Notes: generated by a model not told the origin, from the letters alone. Numbered from the stretch's first letter, positions 41,621 through 52,192 are shown. The stretch is 64,000 nucleotides of DNA from JABCPO02 sp963542845 (GCA_963542845.1 CAUTZA010000003.1:1-64000); one strand, 5' to 3'. Made by a program: numbers and translations.

Positions 41621-43026
41621 TATCCATTTGTTCCTTCTAGTTCTAATCCTATCAAGTTATTCATTTCCACCGCATATTCTATAGGTAGTTCTTTTGAAAT
41701 TGGTTCTGCAAATCCTCTTACTATCATAGCTTTAGCTTCATCCTCGCTAAGCCCTCTACTCATAAGATAAAATATTTGTTCATCTCCAATCTTCCCTATT
41801 TTAGCCTCATGCCCTAAATCTGCTTCATCTGTTTTTACAGTCATGATTGGTATTGTATCTGAAACCGCTTCTTTGTCAAGCATCAAGCTTTCACAGTCTG
41901 AATTTGATTTTGAACCTTTTGCTTTTTCATCTATATATACATAATTTCTTGTCACACTTATACCATTTCCCTTTGTAATGGCTTTTGTTGTAACTGCTGA
42001 AAATGTATTTTCTGCTAAATGTATATTTGCACACCCATTATCTATATATTGGTCACTTCCTGCAAATGTTATTCCAGTAAATTCACTTGCTGCATTTTTA
42101 CCTACAAGAACTGATGTAGGATATAGCATTGATACCTTTGATCCAAAAGATCCGTGATATCCATTCAACTTTTCCATTTTCTTCTACTATGGCTCTTTTT
42201 GTATTTAAATTGTACATATTTTTAGACCAATTTTCTATTGTAGAAAATCTAACTTTTGCATTTTTACCTACAAATATTTCAACACTTCCTGCATGTAAGT
42301 TTAATACATTATATTTAGGAGCTGAACACCCTTCTATATATGATATACTTGCATCTTCATCTGCTATTATAAGAGTGTGTTCAAATTGTCCAGCACCTGC
42401 AGCATTTAACCTGTAGTATGATTGTATTGGTATATCTAAATGTACCCCTTTAGGCACATATACAAATGATCCTCCGTGACCATACTGCAAGATGTAATGC
42501 TGTATATTTATGTAGGTTTTCATCTATCGCTTTTGTAAAATATTTTTTTACAAGTTCTGGATGTTTTTTTACTGCTTCTGACATATCCATATATATTACA
42601 CCTTGTGATGTTAATATTTCTTTCACATTATGATATACCTCTTCTGAATCAAACTGAGCACTTACTCCTGCCAAATATTTCTTTTCTGCATATGGTATTC
42701 CGAAGTCTTTCAAATGTATTTTTTATACCTTCTGGTACATTGTCCCATGATGCTTCTTTTTTCCCCTCAGGCTTTATATATGTAACAATATCTGCTATAT
42801 TAAGTTCATCCAATTCTGGTCCCCAATTAGGATTTGTTTGTTTATTATATTTTTCTAACGCTCTTAAACGTATTTCTAACATCCACTCAGGCTCATTTTT
42901 TTCTTGTGAAATTTCTCTTACAATCTTTTCTGTTAATCCTTTTTCTAGCTGTTTAGATATTTCCACCTCTTCTATGATATCGTAAATACCTCTATCTACT
43001 TCTTCTATCTTTGTCTTTTTTTTCAT
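41620..43026 (-). CDS. sufB: Fe-S scaffold subunit SufB with three CGGA frameshifts
   Basis: 467 residues, the most conserved SUF protein, which builds the nascent cluster with SufC and SufD. Sites: CGGA 42702-42699 (codon 109, after CTT) gives FERLGIPYAEKKYLAGV; 42476-42473 (codon 184, after TCA) gives LAVWSGGSFVYVPKGVHL; 42154-42151 (codon 291, after TCA) gives VEWISGSFGSKVSMLYPTS. Each matches family sequence on both sides of the junction. The C-terminal part HEAKIGKIGDEQIFYLMSRG, LSEDEAKAMIVRGF carries the usual SufB ending. In the zero frame the first site leads to a stop within 20 codons, so all three are needed. Confidence 0.94.
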
Positions 43027-43087
43027 TTTTTTCCCATCTTAATCTTCTATAATTTCATATAATTTATATATTTTCCATTCTCTAATA

Positions 43088-43838
43088 TTATTTTCCATAT
43101 CCGTTTTTTTGAATTTCTTCTATTAAAGATATGTCTCCTGTTTTTTCTATCTTTCCATTTGATAATATATGTACAACATCTGGTTTTACTCTATGTACCA
43201 TTTCTAAATGGTGTGAAATCATTATTATTGCCTTATCTTTATCAAAATATCTCATTATAGCATTTTCAACATCTTTTGTTGCATCAACATCAAGACCTGA
43301 ATCAACTTCATCAAGCATTGCAAGTTTCGGCTTTAATATACTAAGTTGTAAGATTTCATTTTTCTTTTTCTCACCACCTGAAAATCCAACATTTAAATAT
43401 CTTCCTTGCATATCTTTCTTCATATTTAAATTTTCTATTTCTTTAGCTATCCTTAATGCAAAATTCATAGCAGATATCTTTTCATCCGAAACTTTTGTTT
43501 TTGCAAATCTTAAAAAATCTGATGTTCTTATCCCTGCTATTTCTTCTGGATTTTGAAATGACAAGAATATTCCGAAGTCTTGCTCTTTCATATGTTTCCA
43601 TTTTTGTTATATCTTTTCCCATAAAAAAAATCTTGCCTTCTATAATTTCATAATCTGGATGTCCCATTATTGTATACATAAGAGTAGATTTACCTGTTCC
43701 ATTTTTTCCCATAAGAACATGTATTTCTCCCTCGTTTACAATCAAATTTACACCATTTAATATTCTTTTTCCTTCTACTTCTACTACTAGATTTTCTATT
43801 CTTAACACTTCTTTCAATTCTTTAACTTCTTCTTTCAA
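43088..43838 (-). CDS. sufC: Fe-S assembly ATPase SufC with one CGGA frameshift
   Basis: 249 residues, ABC ATPase of SufBCD. Walker A GKNGTGKSTL, signature GFSGGEKKKNEILQL, Walker B KLAMLDEVDSGLD, switch His ISHH. TTG 43838 is the likely start because GGAGGAAAA precedes it directly; weaker upstream starts exist. CGGA at 43574-43571 (codon 89, after CTT) gives TYERARLGIFLSFQNPEEIAG, the Q-loop region, essential for coupling to SufB/D. It is the first gene of the sufCBD operon and is separated from ftsZ by about 140 bp. Confidence 0.92.
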
Positions 43839-43980
43839 TTTTCCTCCATACACTTTTATATTTAACATAAAATAAAAGATATATTTAGTATACCATAATT
43901 TAACCATTATTGTTATACCATTTATATCTTTTCTTATTCTCAGTTTATTTAACTTAAAACTTTAGAAACTCAAACCTTTA

Positions 43981-45112
43981 TTAAAAACTTCCTCCATTTT
44001 TTCTTAACCAGTCTGGTATACGAGGTTCATCAGATGATGATGTTGATTGTGTTTCTTGTCTTGTATTTAATCTTTCATAAAATGGTGTTGATTGTGTTTC
44101 TTGAGTTGTTGTAGTTTCTATTTTAGGAGCTTTTCTTTCTCCTTCAAATCCTGTAGCAATTACTGTTACAATTACATCTTCTCCTGCTGTTTCATCAATT
44201 ACTCTACCCATAATTATTGTTGCGTCTGGATCTGCACCTTGGTTTATTATTTGTGACGCTGTATCAAATTCATGTAATGTTAATGATTTATCACCTGTAA
44301 CATTGTATATTACCGATGTTGCTCCATCTATAGTAGTTTCTAGTAATGGACTTTGAATTGCAAGTTTAGCTGCATCTTCTGCTCTATTTTCACCACTTGC
44401 TCTACCAACACCTAAATGTGCTATACCTTTATCTTTCATTGCATTTCTTAAGTCTGCAAAGTCAATGTTAACTTCTCCTGATATGATAAGTAAGTCTGAT
44501 ATACCTTGAACACCTTGTCTTAAAATATCATCTGCGATCATAAACGCATCTTTCATTGATGTTTTTCTGTCTATAATTTGTAATAGTTTGTCATTTGGTA
44601 CTACTATAAGTGAGTCTACATTTGATTTTAATTTTTCTAATCCTTTTTCTGCTTGTAATGCTTTTTTTCTTCCTTCAAATGTAAATGGTTTTGTAACTAT
44701 TGCGATTGTTAGTATATTTTTAGATTTTGCTATTTCTGCTACTACTGGTGCTGCTCCTGTACCTGTTCCACCACCCATTCCTGCTGTGATAAATACCATG
44801 TTTGCACCTTCTAGTACTTTTTCGATTTCTTCTTTACTTTCTTCTGCTGCTTTTTCTCCTATTTCAGCACTTCCACCTGCTCCGAAGTCCTCTTGTTAGT
44901 TGTTCACCTATTTGAAGTTTAACTTCTGCATTTGACTTTGATAATATTTGTCTATCTGTATTAATAGCTATAAACTCTACATTTTTTATTCCTGCTTCAA
45001 TCATTCTATTTATAGAGTTGTTACCTGCTCCACCTACACCTATTACTTTAATTATAGCTTCTTCAAATTGTTCTCTTTCAACTATTTCTCTTACTTTGTT
45101 TTCTATATACAT
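43981..45112 (-). CDS. ftsZ: Cell division GTPase FtsZ with one CGGA frameshift
   Basis: 376 residues, tubulin-like protein of the division ring. IKVIGVGGAGNNSINRM at the start; CGGA at 44884-44881 (codon 77, after CTT) then gives QLTRGLGAGGSAEIGEKAA, an invariant part of the nucleotide pocket; the tubulin signature GGGTGTGAAPVVAE follows, then the T7 loop NIDFADLRNAMKDKG. The C-terminal conserved peptide is RIPDWLRKN. The zero frame ends five codons after the site, before the GTP signature, so every FtsZ molecule depends on the shift. Confidence 0.95.
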
Positions 45113-45262
45113 TTCTTCCCCCTTAAGTCTTTTCTTGATTTGATTTAGTTAACATTATTATCTTATGTATATTTGAGATTTTTTTATTTTTATATTTTTT
45201 TCTTTTTTATTATATTTATTTTATTTATTATATTTTTCCTATATATCTATTATATCATTTTT

Positions 45263-46502
45263 TTAAGTATAGAAAAACTCTTTAATCTTATTTAATATTT
45301 TATTTATAGTACCTTTTTCTTCTTCTGCTCCCACATTACTTGCAATGCTCTTTGCAAAAGGTTTTGATGAGAAATATTTGATTATTGAATATGCATCCTT
45401 ATAATTTTCATCCGTTTTAATTGCAATCTTATTTGTAGATTTCTTAGTTTCAATTCCTAATATTTTAGAAATTAAAATTTCACTTTTATCTATTTTTTCT
45501 AAACTTTGTCCTACAATTATGACCTTCTTAATATATTTATCTAGCCCTATTTCTCTTAAGCTCATAAATATTTTTTCAATTGTATATGTTAATCTTCCTT
45601 CTATAACAGTAGATACTTGTGAAGGCTTTATTGTCCTTTTATTTGGATCTGTTGTAACAACCGTTGATAAAGATATATTATTATCATTTTTTATATATTC
45701 CTTTAAAGCTACATTATATGTTCTCTTTAATTTTTCAGCTTCTGAATAGCTTATTCCAAATACATATTCCATATCAGCCGTAATATCATTGCCTCCAACT
45801 TCTAACGTATTTGCATATATAAATGTTCCTTGGATAAATAAACCTATTTCAGTTTTCCTATACCCCATGTCTATTATCAATGTATCTTCTTGTTGTTCTC
45901 TATCTTCTAAATAGAATTTCTTTTCTGCTAATATTTTTGGAGAATATCCATCAATATTTAGTCCTGCTTTTTCAAACACCCTCTTAAGTTCATTTATATA
46001 ACTCTTTCTTGCTGTAATTGCTTGTGCATATAATGTTATTTTTGAACTTTTTCTATGTGTAGGATCTTTTACTATTTCTCCTGTTTCAAGTTCGAATACA
46101 TCTGGTATTATATCTATTATCGTACTTCCATGATCAACTTCAGATTTACCTACATCTAATATAGTACTTATAATATCATTTTCTGTTACTCTTTGTTCTT
46201 TATTATTAATTATCTTAGTTGCTTGTTTTTGTAAGATTTGAAGTTTATCACCTGGTAATGAAACATATGCCGAATTAATTTTTAACTTTGAAATTTTTTC
46301 AGCTTCTTCAACAACTTCACTTAAAATAGAAATAAGATTATTTTCGTCAAAACCTATTAAACTGCTATTAGTTTCCAAATCACATTCTTTGTGCGATGCA
46401 ACTAATAACTGTATTTGATTTAGTCCGATCAATCTTTCCTATAACTAAGCTTACCTTTGAAAAACTTATATCAACTCCGACAATTATATCTCCAATTGCC
46501 AA
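45263..46502 (-). CDS. ftsA: Cell division protein FtsA with one CGGA frameshift
   Basis: 412 residues from TTG 46502, which has GGAGG six bases upstream; ATG 46514 would add four residues but overlaps that site. Actin-like fold that tethers FtsZ to the membrane. The beginning IGDIIVGVDISFSKVSLVIG carries the phosphate-1 loop; CGGA at 46427-46424 (codon 26, after GAT) joins it as GKIDGLNQIQLLVASH. The rest includes TLIIDMGYRKTEIGLF (phosphate 2) and KKVIIVGQSLEKI (adenosine motif). The amphipathic C-terminus is IKEFFYT. It is directly upstream of ftsZ with a 150-bp AT-rich gap. Confidence 0.88.
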
Positions 46503-46615
46503 GATTGCCTCCATTTTAACTTATTTTTACTGTTTAAATATTATTACATTTTTGTAAAAAAGTCAATTAATTTTAATATTATTTTCTCTTTTTTAGAAAC
46601 TTAATTTTTCAACAA

Positions 46616-46981
46616 TCATTTAGTTTTTTTACTATTTTTCCCTTCCATTTTTTCAATATAATGCCTTCTTATTATTGACAAATTATTAAACATCCTGCTT
46701 ACAAAAACAACAACTGCTGCAATATGTATGTCAAGATTTAATTTTATTCCTAAATACACAAGCATCATGGTTAAAATAGCATTACCAAAAAAACCAGATA
46801 TAAATACTTTAAAATCAAATCTTCCTTTTATCTTTGATGCAATTGCACCAAAAATTGTATCTAATATTGCAAGTATCGCAACAGAAACATATACAGAATA
46901 TGTATATGGAATAACTGGTATATATTTACCTATCATAACCCCTAATATTGCACCTAAACATATTAATATATAAAACATAAT
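46616..46981 (-). CDS. sbp: Small basic protein Sbp (DUF1290)
   Basis: 121 residues from ATG 46981, which has AAAGGAG just upstream. Three membrane helices (FYILICLGAILGVMIGKY, YSVYVSVAILAILDTIFGAI, VFISGFFGNAILTMMLVYLG), then a basic C-terminal tail RRHYIEKMEGKNSKKTK. Sbp lies between DUF881 genes and ftsA/ftsZ in Bacillota, as here. The role is not settled; it belongs to the division cluster by context. Confidence 0.85.
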   Translation of the reverse strand: MMFYILICLGAILGVMIGKYIPVIPYTYSVYVSVAILAILDTIFGAIASKIKGRFDFKVFISGFFGNAILTMMLVYLGIKLNLDIHIAAVVVFVSRMFNNLSIIRRHYIEKMEGKNSKKTK

Positions 46982-46988
46982 TTCTCCT

Positions 46989-47267
46989 TTAATCAAAACA
47001 TCCAATATCACAAGTGCTACATAAACTTGTGTCACAAGATACATCCATTTCTATTATCTGTTTAACAATTTTTTCAAGTTCTTCTTTTTCTATCCTATAC
47101 TCTGTTCCACAGTTTTCACATTCTGCTTCTACATATCCTTGAAGTAGTAATTTCTGTAAATCTTCTCTCGTAAGATAGTTTAATGACTCTATAAAATCTT
47201 CTCTCCTGCATCCACATTCTTCATGTGTTTTGTGGAAAGATTTTTCTTCATTATTCTTCTCTTCCAT
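46989..47267 (-). CDS. Stand-alone zinc domain resembling the Hsp33 redox switch, 92 aa
   Basis: The region ECGCRREDFIESLNYLTRED (residues 17-36), then EAECENCGTEYRIEKEELE (CxxC) reproduces the C-terminal redox-switch zinc domain of the chaperone Hsp33, with the CxC and CxxC pairs and helix between them. The chaperone core of about 230 residues is absent. A further Cys cluster, CDTSLCSTCDIGC, ends the protein. It overlaps the upstream DUF881 gene by 17 bases and lies 8 bases before sbp, so it is embedded in the division operon. It may be a free-standing redox or zinc sensor. Confidence 0.65.
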   Translation of the reverse strand: MEEKNNEEKSFHKTHEECGCRREDFIESLNYLTREDLQKLLLQGYVEAECENCGTEYRIEKEELEKIVKQIIEMDVSCDTSLCSTCDIGCFD

Positions 47268-48090
47268 ACTTAAATTTCACCTCCTCTGAACTTTTTGACA
47301 TTTCAATATTATCTGACGATGAATATTCAACGCTTTTCCCATTTGCAAGCATTTGGTTAATATATCCATCTTTTGTTGTTATACCACTTTCCAAATTTTT
47401 CTTATTACCAATTGCTAAAATTTTGTATGGACCTACAAGTTTTTTACCGTTTATTAAAATATCCTTACCATTTACTGCAACTATTTCTGTATTGTTCATA
47501 AACCTATTTCCATTTATCGATATTGCTTCTGCACCTGATATTATAAGCTGATTTACAAGCGTTAATATATCGTTTGCAGATATTACATTTCCATCATTAT
47601 CTCTTAATGTTACTGTAACACCTTGTCCTATTATATCAACAAGACCAAGTTTCAGCCTTGTTTCTTCTAGCTCTTTTTTTAGAACTTCTGGAACTTTTTC
47701 CCCTGTTATTTCAGACTTCTTATATTCTTCTATCTTTTTTTCAATTTCTACTATATTTTTACTGTATTCCTTATTTTTTGTTTTTTCATTTAAAATTTCT
47801 GTTCTAAGTTCTGTATCTTTTAAAATCTTAATTCCTTTAAGATCTGTTTCTTCTACAGTCCTCACTTGAATAAATATTATTGATACTGTAATTGTAGCAG
47901 TAATTGCATATAATATTCCTTTAATTATATTATTTTTCCTTCTTAGTTTTTCTTCTTTTTCTTCCCTAATAATATCTTCTTCTGTCTTCTTTTTAGGCTT
48001 TCTTTTTGTCCAAACTCTTTCTTCTTCATCATAATATTTTTTCACATTTTCATTGCTATTATCGCCATTAGTTTTTTTATTATCTTCCAT
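47251..48090 (-). CDS. DUF881 family protein (division-cluster paralogue 2)
   Basis: 279 residues: a charged cytoplasmic N-terminus of about 55, one membrane helix (IIKGILYAITATITVSIIFI), a coiled coil (about 85-135), and the DUF881 domain with KLGLVDIIGQGVTVTLRD, LVNQLIISGAEAISINGNRF and PYKILAIGNKKNLESG. DUF881 proteins (YlxW/YlxX of Bacillus) sit beside sbp and ftsA in many Bacillota. Extracytoplasmic, function unknown. No in-phase CGG. Confidence 0.85.
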   Translation of the reverse strand: MEDNKKTNGDNSNENVKKYYDEEERVWTKRKPKKKTEEDIIREEKEEKLRRKNNIIKGILYAITATITVSIIFIQVRTVEETDLKGIKILKDTELRTEILNEKTKNKEYSKNIVEIEKKIEEYKKSEITGEKVPEVLKKELEETRLKLGLVDIIGQGVTVTLRDNDGNVISANDILTLVNQLIISGAEAISINGNRFMNNTEIVAVNGKDILINGKKLVGPYKILAIGNKKNLESGITTKDGYINQMLANGKSVEYSSSDNIEMSKSSEEVKFKYGREE

Positions 48091-48121
48091 TTAGTTTTCC
48101 TATTTATTTCTAAATTTATGC

Positions 48122-48925
48122 TTATATTTCTTTATTCTTAATATATTCTGTCTTATATACCCCATTATATTTAGGTACAAACACATTCTTTTCTTTCTTT
48201 AAATTTACTCCTATTCCGGCACTTTCTAATATTCTCAATATCCCCCCTGGAATTTCTAATGCTGTTGTTAAATAATCAGAATTTCCTATTGCCCTTATAA
48301 CATAAGGTCCTCCAATTTTTTCCTCATTTATTTTTATCACTGTACCAATACAACTAATTGGTGTAAGCGCTGTAATTCTTTGATCGTTTATTGATATTGC
48401 CTCAGCGCCTGCATTTCTAAGCACATTAACTATTTCCAGTATGTCTGTATCATGTACTATTATTTGAAGTGCATCACTTCCTACCTTTTTCTTATCTTCA
48501 CCGTCTTTTAAAACTAGCTCAATTCCTTCTCCTCTTAAATCTGTAAGGCCTAATTTTGCACTGTTTTCTAAAACTTCTTTTTTCTTTTCTTCTGCTAAGT
48601 CGCTCTTTTTTGAAATTACATTTTTTAACGTTTCTAACTCTTTTTGCTTTTTCTGCATTTTTTCAAGTAACTCTTTGTTTTTAGAAGTTTCACTTGTAAG
48701 TGTATCTCTAAGTTCATTTGTTTCTGTGCTTACAATCCCCTCTATATTCTTATTATTCACTCTAGATAACAATGTAAGTCCTAAGGTTATCAAAAATACA
48801 GCAACAAGAATCATTATTTTAAACATGTTTTTCTGTATCTTTGTTTCTACCTTACCTTCATCATTTTCTTCAATATTACATTCTTCATAATAATTTTTAT
48901 TCATATTTTTAAATTCTTCAAACAT
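48122..48925 (-). CDS. DUF881 family protein (division-cluster paralogue 1)
   Basis: 267 residues with the same plan as its neighbour: membrane helix (IMILVAVFLITLGLTLLS) at about 36-55, coiled coil to about 120, then the DUF881 domain (AKLGLTDLRGEGIELVLKD, LEIVNVLRNAGAEAISINDQ, GPYVIRAIGNSDYL). The two paralogues probably arose by tandem duplication. CGG appears only out of phase (GCC GGA). Confidence 0.85.
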   Translation of the reverse strand: MFEEFKNMNKNYYEECNIEENDEGKVETKIQKNMFKIMILVAVFLITLGLTLLSRVNNKNIEGIVSTETNELRDTLTSETSKNKELLEKMQKKQKELETLKNVISKKSDLAEEKKKEVLENSAKLGLTDLRGEGIELVLKDGEDKKKVGSDALQIIVHDTDILEIVNVLRNAGAEAISINDQRITALTPISCIGTVIKINEEKIGGPYVIRAIGNSDYLTTALEIPGGILRILESAGIGVNLKKEKNVFVPKYNGVYKTEYIKNKEI

Positions 48926-48973
48926 TTCTTTTTATCTTTTCCTTAATTTGCTAATATTTCTGAAAACTAATCA

Positions 48974-49714
48974 CTATATTTTTTCTCTAAACACCATATA
49001 GTTTCTTTTCGAATTTTTATCGTTAAATATTTCGCCTTCTTTACCTTTTTCTGTTTCAATTATATGTTTTGAAATTGAAATTTGAGCTCTAAGTTCTGTT
49101 AACTCTTCTTTTAATATTATTTTTTTCTTTTCTTCCTTTAAATCAAGTATAAACTGTCTGTCTTTTTTCTCAATACTAGTTACTTTATCTGTAAGCCCAT
49201 AGTAGTCTAAAACATATTTTATCTTATTTATCTTTTCTAAAACATCTAAGTCATCTCTCTCAATTCTTTTTTTTTGACTAAGTGATGTTGTTTTAAGTCC
49301 TAAAATCATAATAACCTTTTGAAGCTCATCACTCTTTCTTATTATATATCCATTTTTATCAATGATATAATAACCATTTTCATCAGATATTTGATAATTT
49401 TCATTTCTTTCTTCAATGTATATTTCAACCTTATTGGGAAATACCGGATATATTTTAGCTTCTTGTATTCTGGCATTTTCTTTTAACTTAACTGCTGCCT
49501 TAAAATATCTTTGTAAGAATATATTTCTTCCTTCAATTATTCCACTATCTTTTTTAATTTTATCAATATCCAATTTTGTAGTATTTTTTACCTCTATACT
49601 TCTTACTATAAACATGTCTGAGGTAAGAACAAATACCATAAATCCTGTAAATGCAATTGCAAAAAGTATTGTAAATAATATTTTTGTACCGTTTCCTTTT
49701 TCTGCTTCACTCAT
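48974..49714 (-). CDS. divIB: Cell division protein FtsQ/DivIB
   Basis: 246 residues. One membrane helix at about 10-33 (ILFTILFAIAFTGFMVFVLT), then a POTRA domain (SIEVKNTTKLDIDKIKKDSG, EGRNIFLQRYFKAAVKLKEN) and the FtsQ beta domain (AKIYPVFPNKVEIYIEERNE, YYIIDKNGYIIRKSDEL). It belongs to the divisome complex with FtsL and DivIC. ATG 49714 lies just inside the 3' flank of scpB. No in-phase CGG. Confidence 0.85.
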   Translation of the reverse strand: MSEAEKGNGTKILFTILFAIAFTGFMVFVLTSDMFIVRSIEVKNTTKLDIDKIKKDSGIIEGRNIFLQRYFKAAVKLKENARIQEAKIYPVFPNKVEIYIEERNENYQISDENGYYIIDKNGYIIRKSDELQKVIMILGLKTTSLSQKKRIERDDLDVLEKINKIKYVLDYYGLTDKVTSIEKKDRQFILDLKEEKKKIILKEELTELRAQISISKHIIETEKGKEGEIFNDKNSKRNYMVFREKI

Positions 49715-49724
49715 CTTGTCACCA

Positions 49725-50247
49725 CTATTTTTCTTCTAAATTAATTTCATCTAATTTTGGAAGCTCTTCCAAACTCCCAAGTCCAAATGTTAACAAAAAC
49801 TTTTCTGTTGTTCTATATCCCATAGGTCTTCCGAAGTGTTTCATGTTTACCACTTTCTTTTATAAGGCCATATTCTATAAGCTTGTATATTATAGCATCT
49901 GATGAAACCCCTCTTATATTTTCAATTTCAGCTCTTGTTATATCTTCATTATATGCAATAATCGATAAAACTTCCATAGCAGCTTTTGTAAGTCTAGGAT
50001 TTGTTCTTTTATCGAATATCTTATTTATATATTCCATTGTTTCTCTTTTTGCAACAAACTGAACCATATCACCTAATAACACAAGTTCTATTCCACTATC
50101 TTCCTTTGAATATTTTTCTATTATAAGTTTTTCAATATTTTCAATTATTTCTTTTTTATCAACTTCCAGTGTTTCTGCAAGTATATCAACCGTTATCGGC
50201 TCTCCCGAAAAGAATACTATTGCCTCAATTTTTTCACGTATTTTCAT
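49725..50247 (-). CDS. scpB: Chromosome segregation protein ScpB with one CGGA frameshift
   Basis: 173 residues, the winged-helix kleisin-associated subunit of the SMC complex. FFSGEPITVDILAETLEVD, AAMEVLSIIAYNEDITRAEI and RGVSSDAIIYKLIEYGLI are typical. CGGA at 49833-49830 (codon 139, after CTT) gives HETLGRPMGYRTTEKFLLTFG, the second winged helix's wing and last helix; the zero frame stops six codons on. It ends at TAG 49727-49725. No scpA in the window. Confidence 0.9.
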
Positions 50248-50302
50248 TTTTTCTCTTTTCTAATTGACATTAATAATATTTTAAAGTATAATGTAAATGT
50301 TT

Positions 50303-50379
50303 GGTGAAGTAGCTCAGTTGGCTAGAGCATTCGGTTCATACCCGAAGGGTCAGGGGTTCAAGTCCCTTCTTCACTACCA
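50303..50379 (+). tRNA. tRNA with CAT anticodon (Met, possibly Ile2)
   Basis: A 77-nt cloverleaf: acceptor GGTGAAG/CTTCACT with a G-U closing pair, D arm GCTC...GAGC, anticodon stem TTCGG/CCGAA with loop TTCATAC, T arm with TTCAAGT, encoded CCA end. The anticodon stem lacks the three G-C pairs of initiator tRNA, so it is elongator Met or lysidine-modified Ile(CAT). It is the only tRNA in the window, and its anticodon loop has the normal seven bases. Confidence 0.92.
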
Positions 50380-50470
50380 GATACTTAATTTTAAGTATCT
50401 TTTTTTGTTTTTGTATCTTTTTTTATTTCTTACATATTACAACTTTATAACACTATACATTATAACATTA

Positions 50471-50630
50471 ATGAAATTTAGATCTATATCCTTTAAGGTT
50501 AGCATAATAATTTTATATAAAGGTAGGTAATGTAACGTAAATTAAATTATATTAAATCAAATTACATTAAACTTAACCCCTAAATTATTATGCTAATCTT
50601 ATCTTAAAATATATAAAATCTAAATTTCAT
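50471..50630. repeat. 160-bp imperfect inverted repeat, MITE-like
   Basis: The ends are ATGAAATTTAGAT (50471-50483) and its exact reverse complement at 50618-50630. Inside, GTTAGCATAATAATTT (50498-50513) is matched by AAATTATTATGCTAAT (50582-50597) with one mismatch, and the complementarity continues towards the centre around TAATGTAA/TTACATTA. No gene. It looks like a miniature inverted-repeat element or a very long hairpin between the tRNA and asnS. Confidence 0.65.
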
Positions 50631-50731
50631 TTTTATTATATTCAACCTTTTCAATATTTCTTTTTTAAAATTCAAAAAACTTCTCATTTTTCAAATATAT
50701 TGTATAACATTGTACTAATATTAATATAATA

Positions 50732-52172
50732 CTAACATTCACAGTTCTTTGGTGTTCTTGGGAATGGTATTACATCCCTTATATTTTGCACTCCTGTTAA
50801 ATACATTATAAGTCTTTCAAATCCAAGACCGAAACCCTGAATGTTCTACTGTTCCATATCTTCTTAAATCTAGATACCAATCATATCCTGGTATATCCAT
50901 TCCGAAGTTTTTCCATCTTATCTAAAAGTACATCTAACCTTTCTTCTCTTTGACTTCCACCAACAAGTTCACCTATTCCTGGAACTAAAAGGTCTGTTGC
51001 TGCTACTGTTTTTCCATCATTGTTATTTCTCATGTAGAATGCTTTAATATCTTTTGGATAGCTTGTTAAAAATATTGGCATTTTGTATATTTCTTCAGCT
51101 AAATATCTTTCATGTTCAGTATCTAAATCCATTCCCCATTCTACTTCTTTTTCAAACACTTTTCCTGATTTTTGTAGCTTTTCTATCGCTTCTGTGTATG
51201 TAACTCTTGCAAAATCATTTTCCACTGCCTTTTGCAACTTTTCTATTAACCCTTCTGATACAAACTTATTTAAAAATTCTAATTCGTCTTTTGCATTTTC
51301 AAAAATATAATTTACTATATATTTGAACATTCCTTCTGCTGTATCCATTATTTCATCTAAATCTGCAAATGCAACTTCTGGTTCTATCATCCAAAATTCT
51401 GCTGCATGTTTTGTTGTATTTGAGTTTTCTGCTCTAAATGTAGGTCCAAATGTATATATTTTTCCGAAAAGCATGTGCAAAACATTCACCATTTAATTGT
51501 CCTGTAACAGATAAAAATGCATCTTTACCAAAGAAATCTTTTTTCATAAGTTCTGAATCAATTTCTTTTTGTCTCATTTCTTTTTTTGCTAATTTTTCTG
51601 TTTCACTAACTATTTCTTCATTTTTAAGAGTTGTTATTTTAAACATTTCTCCTGCGCCTTCACCATCACTACTTGTAATTATTGGTGTATTAACATATAC
51701 ATACCCATTTTTTTGGAAATATTCATGTATTGCCATAGATGCAAGTGATCTTATTCTAAATACACTTCTAAATATATTTGAACGTGGTCTTAAGTGTGAT
51801 ACTGTACGGAAAAATTCGTATGTATGTCTTTTATTTTGGATTGGATATTTTTCGTCACTTAATCCTTCTACCTCTATTTCTGTAACTTTAACTTCTATAT
51901 CTTGCTTACCTTGACTTTTAACTACTATTCCTCTAACTTTTAATGATGAATATAGTGTAACTTTATCTATTTCTTTAAAATTTTCTATAGTATCATCTAT
52001 AACAAGCTGTATACTTTTAAAATTACTACCATCATTTAATTCTATAAATCCGGATAGCTTTAGAAAAACGAATATTTCTTACCCATCCTCTTAGGTATAC
52101 TTTTTTTTCAATATATTTATCTTTATTTTTGAATATTTCATCTATTTCTATTCTTTTTGGTCTTTCTTCCAT
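50732..52172 (-). CDS. asnS: Asparaginyl-tRNA synthetase with four frameshift sites
   Basis: 478 residues, class IIb synthetase. GGAG precedes ATG 52172. Sites: CGGA 52052-52049 (codon 41, after ATC) gives FSKAIGFIELNDGSNFKS in the anticodon-binding OB fold; CGGA 51466-51463 (codon 236, after TTT) gives FAHAFGKIYTFGPTFRAEN, motif 2; CGGA 50904-50901 (codon 423, after CTT) gives MEKLGMDIPGYDWYLDLRR; CGGT 50831-50828 (codon 447, after TTT) gives EHSGFGLGFERLIMYLTG, motif 3. The last one shows that a CGG followed by T also recodes. Without all four shifts no catalytic site forms. The TTC CGT and CCA CGT codons in the gene are ordinary Arg. Confidence 0.94.
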
Positions 52173-52192
52173 AAACATCTCCTAACTATTTA

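Noticed and set aside
41620..43026. Pieces of sufB, obgE, asnS and others as separate small genes with their own starts
   Set aside because: The pieces lack ribosome sites at their apparent starts and correspond to consecutive segments of one known family.
50297..50530. Plus-strand frame covering the tRNA and part of the inverted repeat
   Set aside because: It is a chance frame through the tRNA gene (GEVAQLARAFGSYPKGQ is the usual spurious translation of a tRNA).
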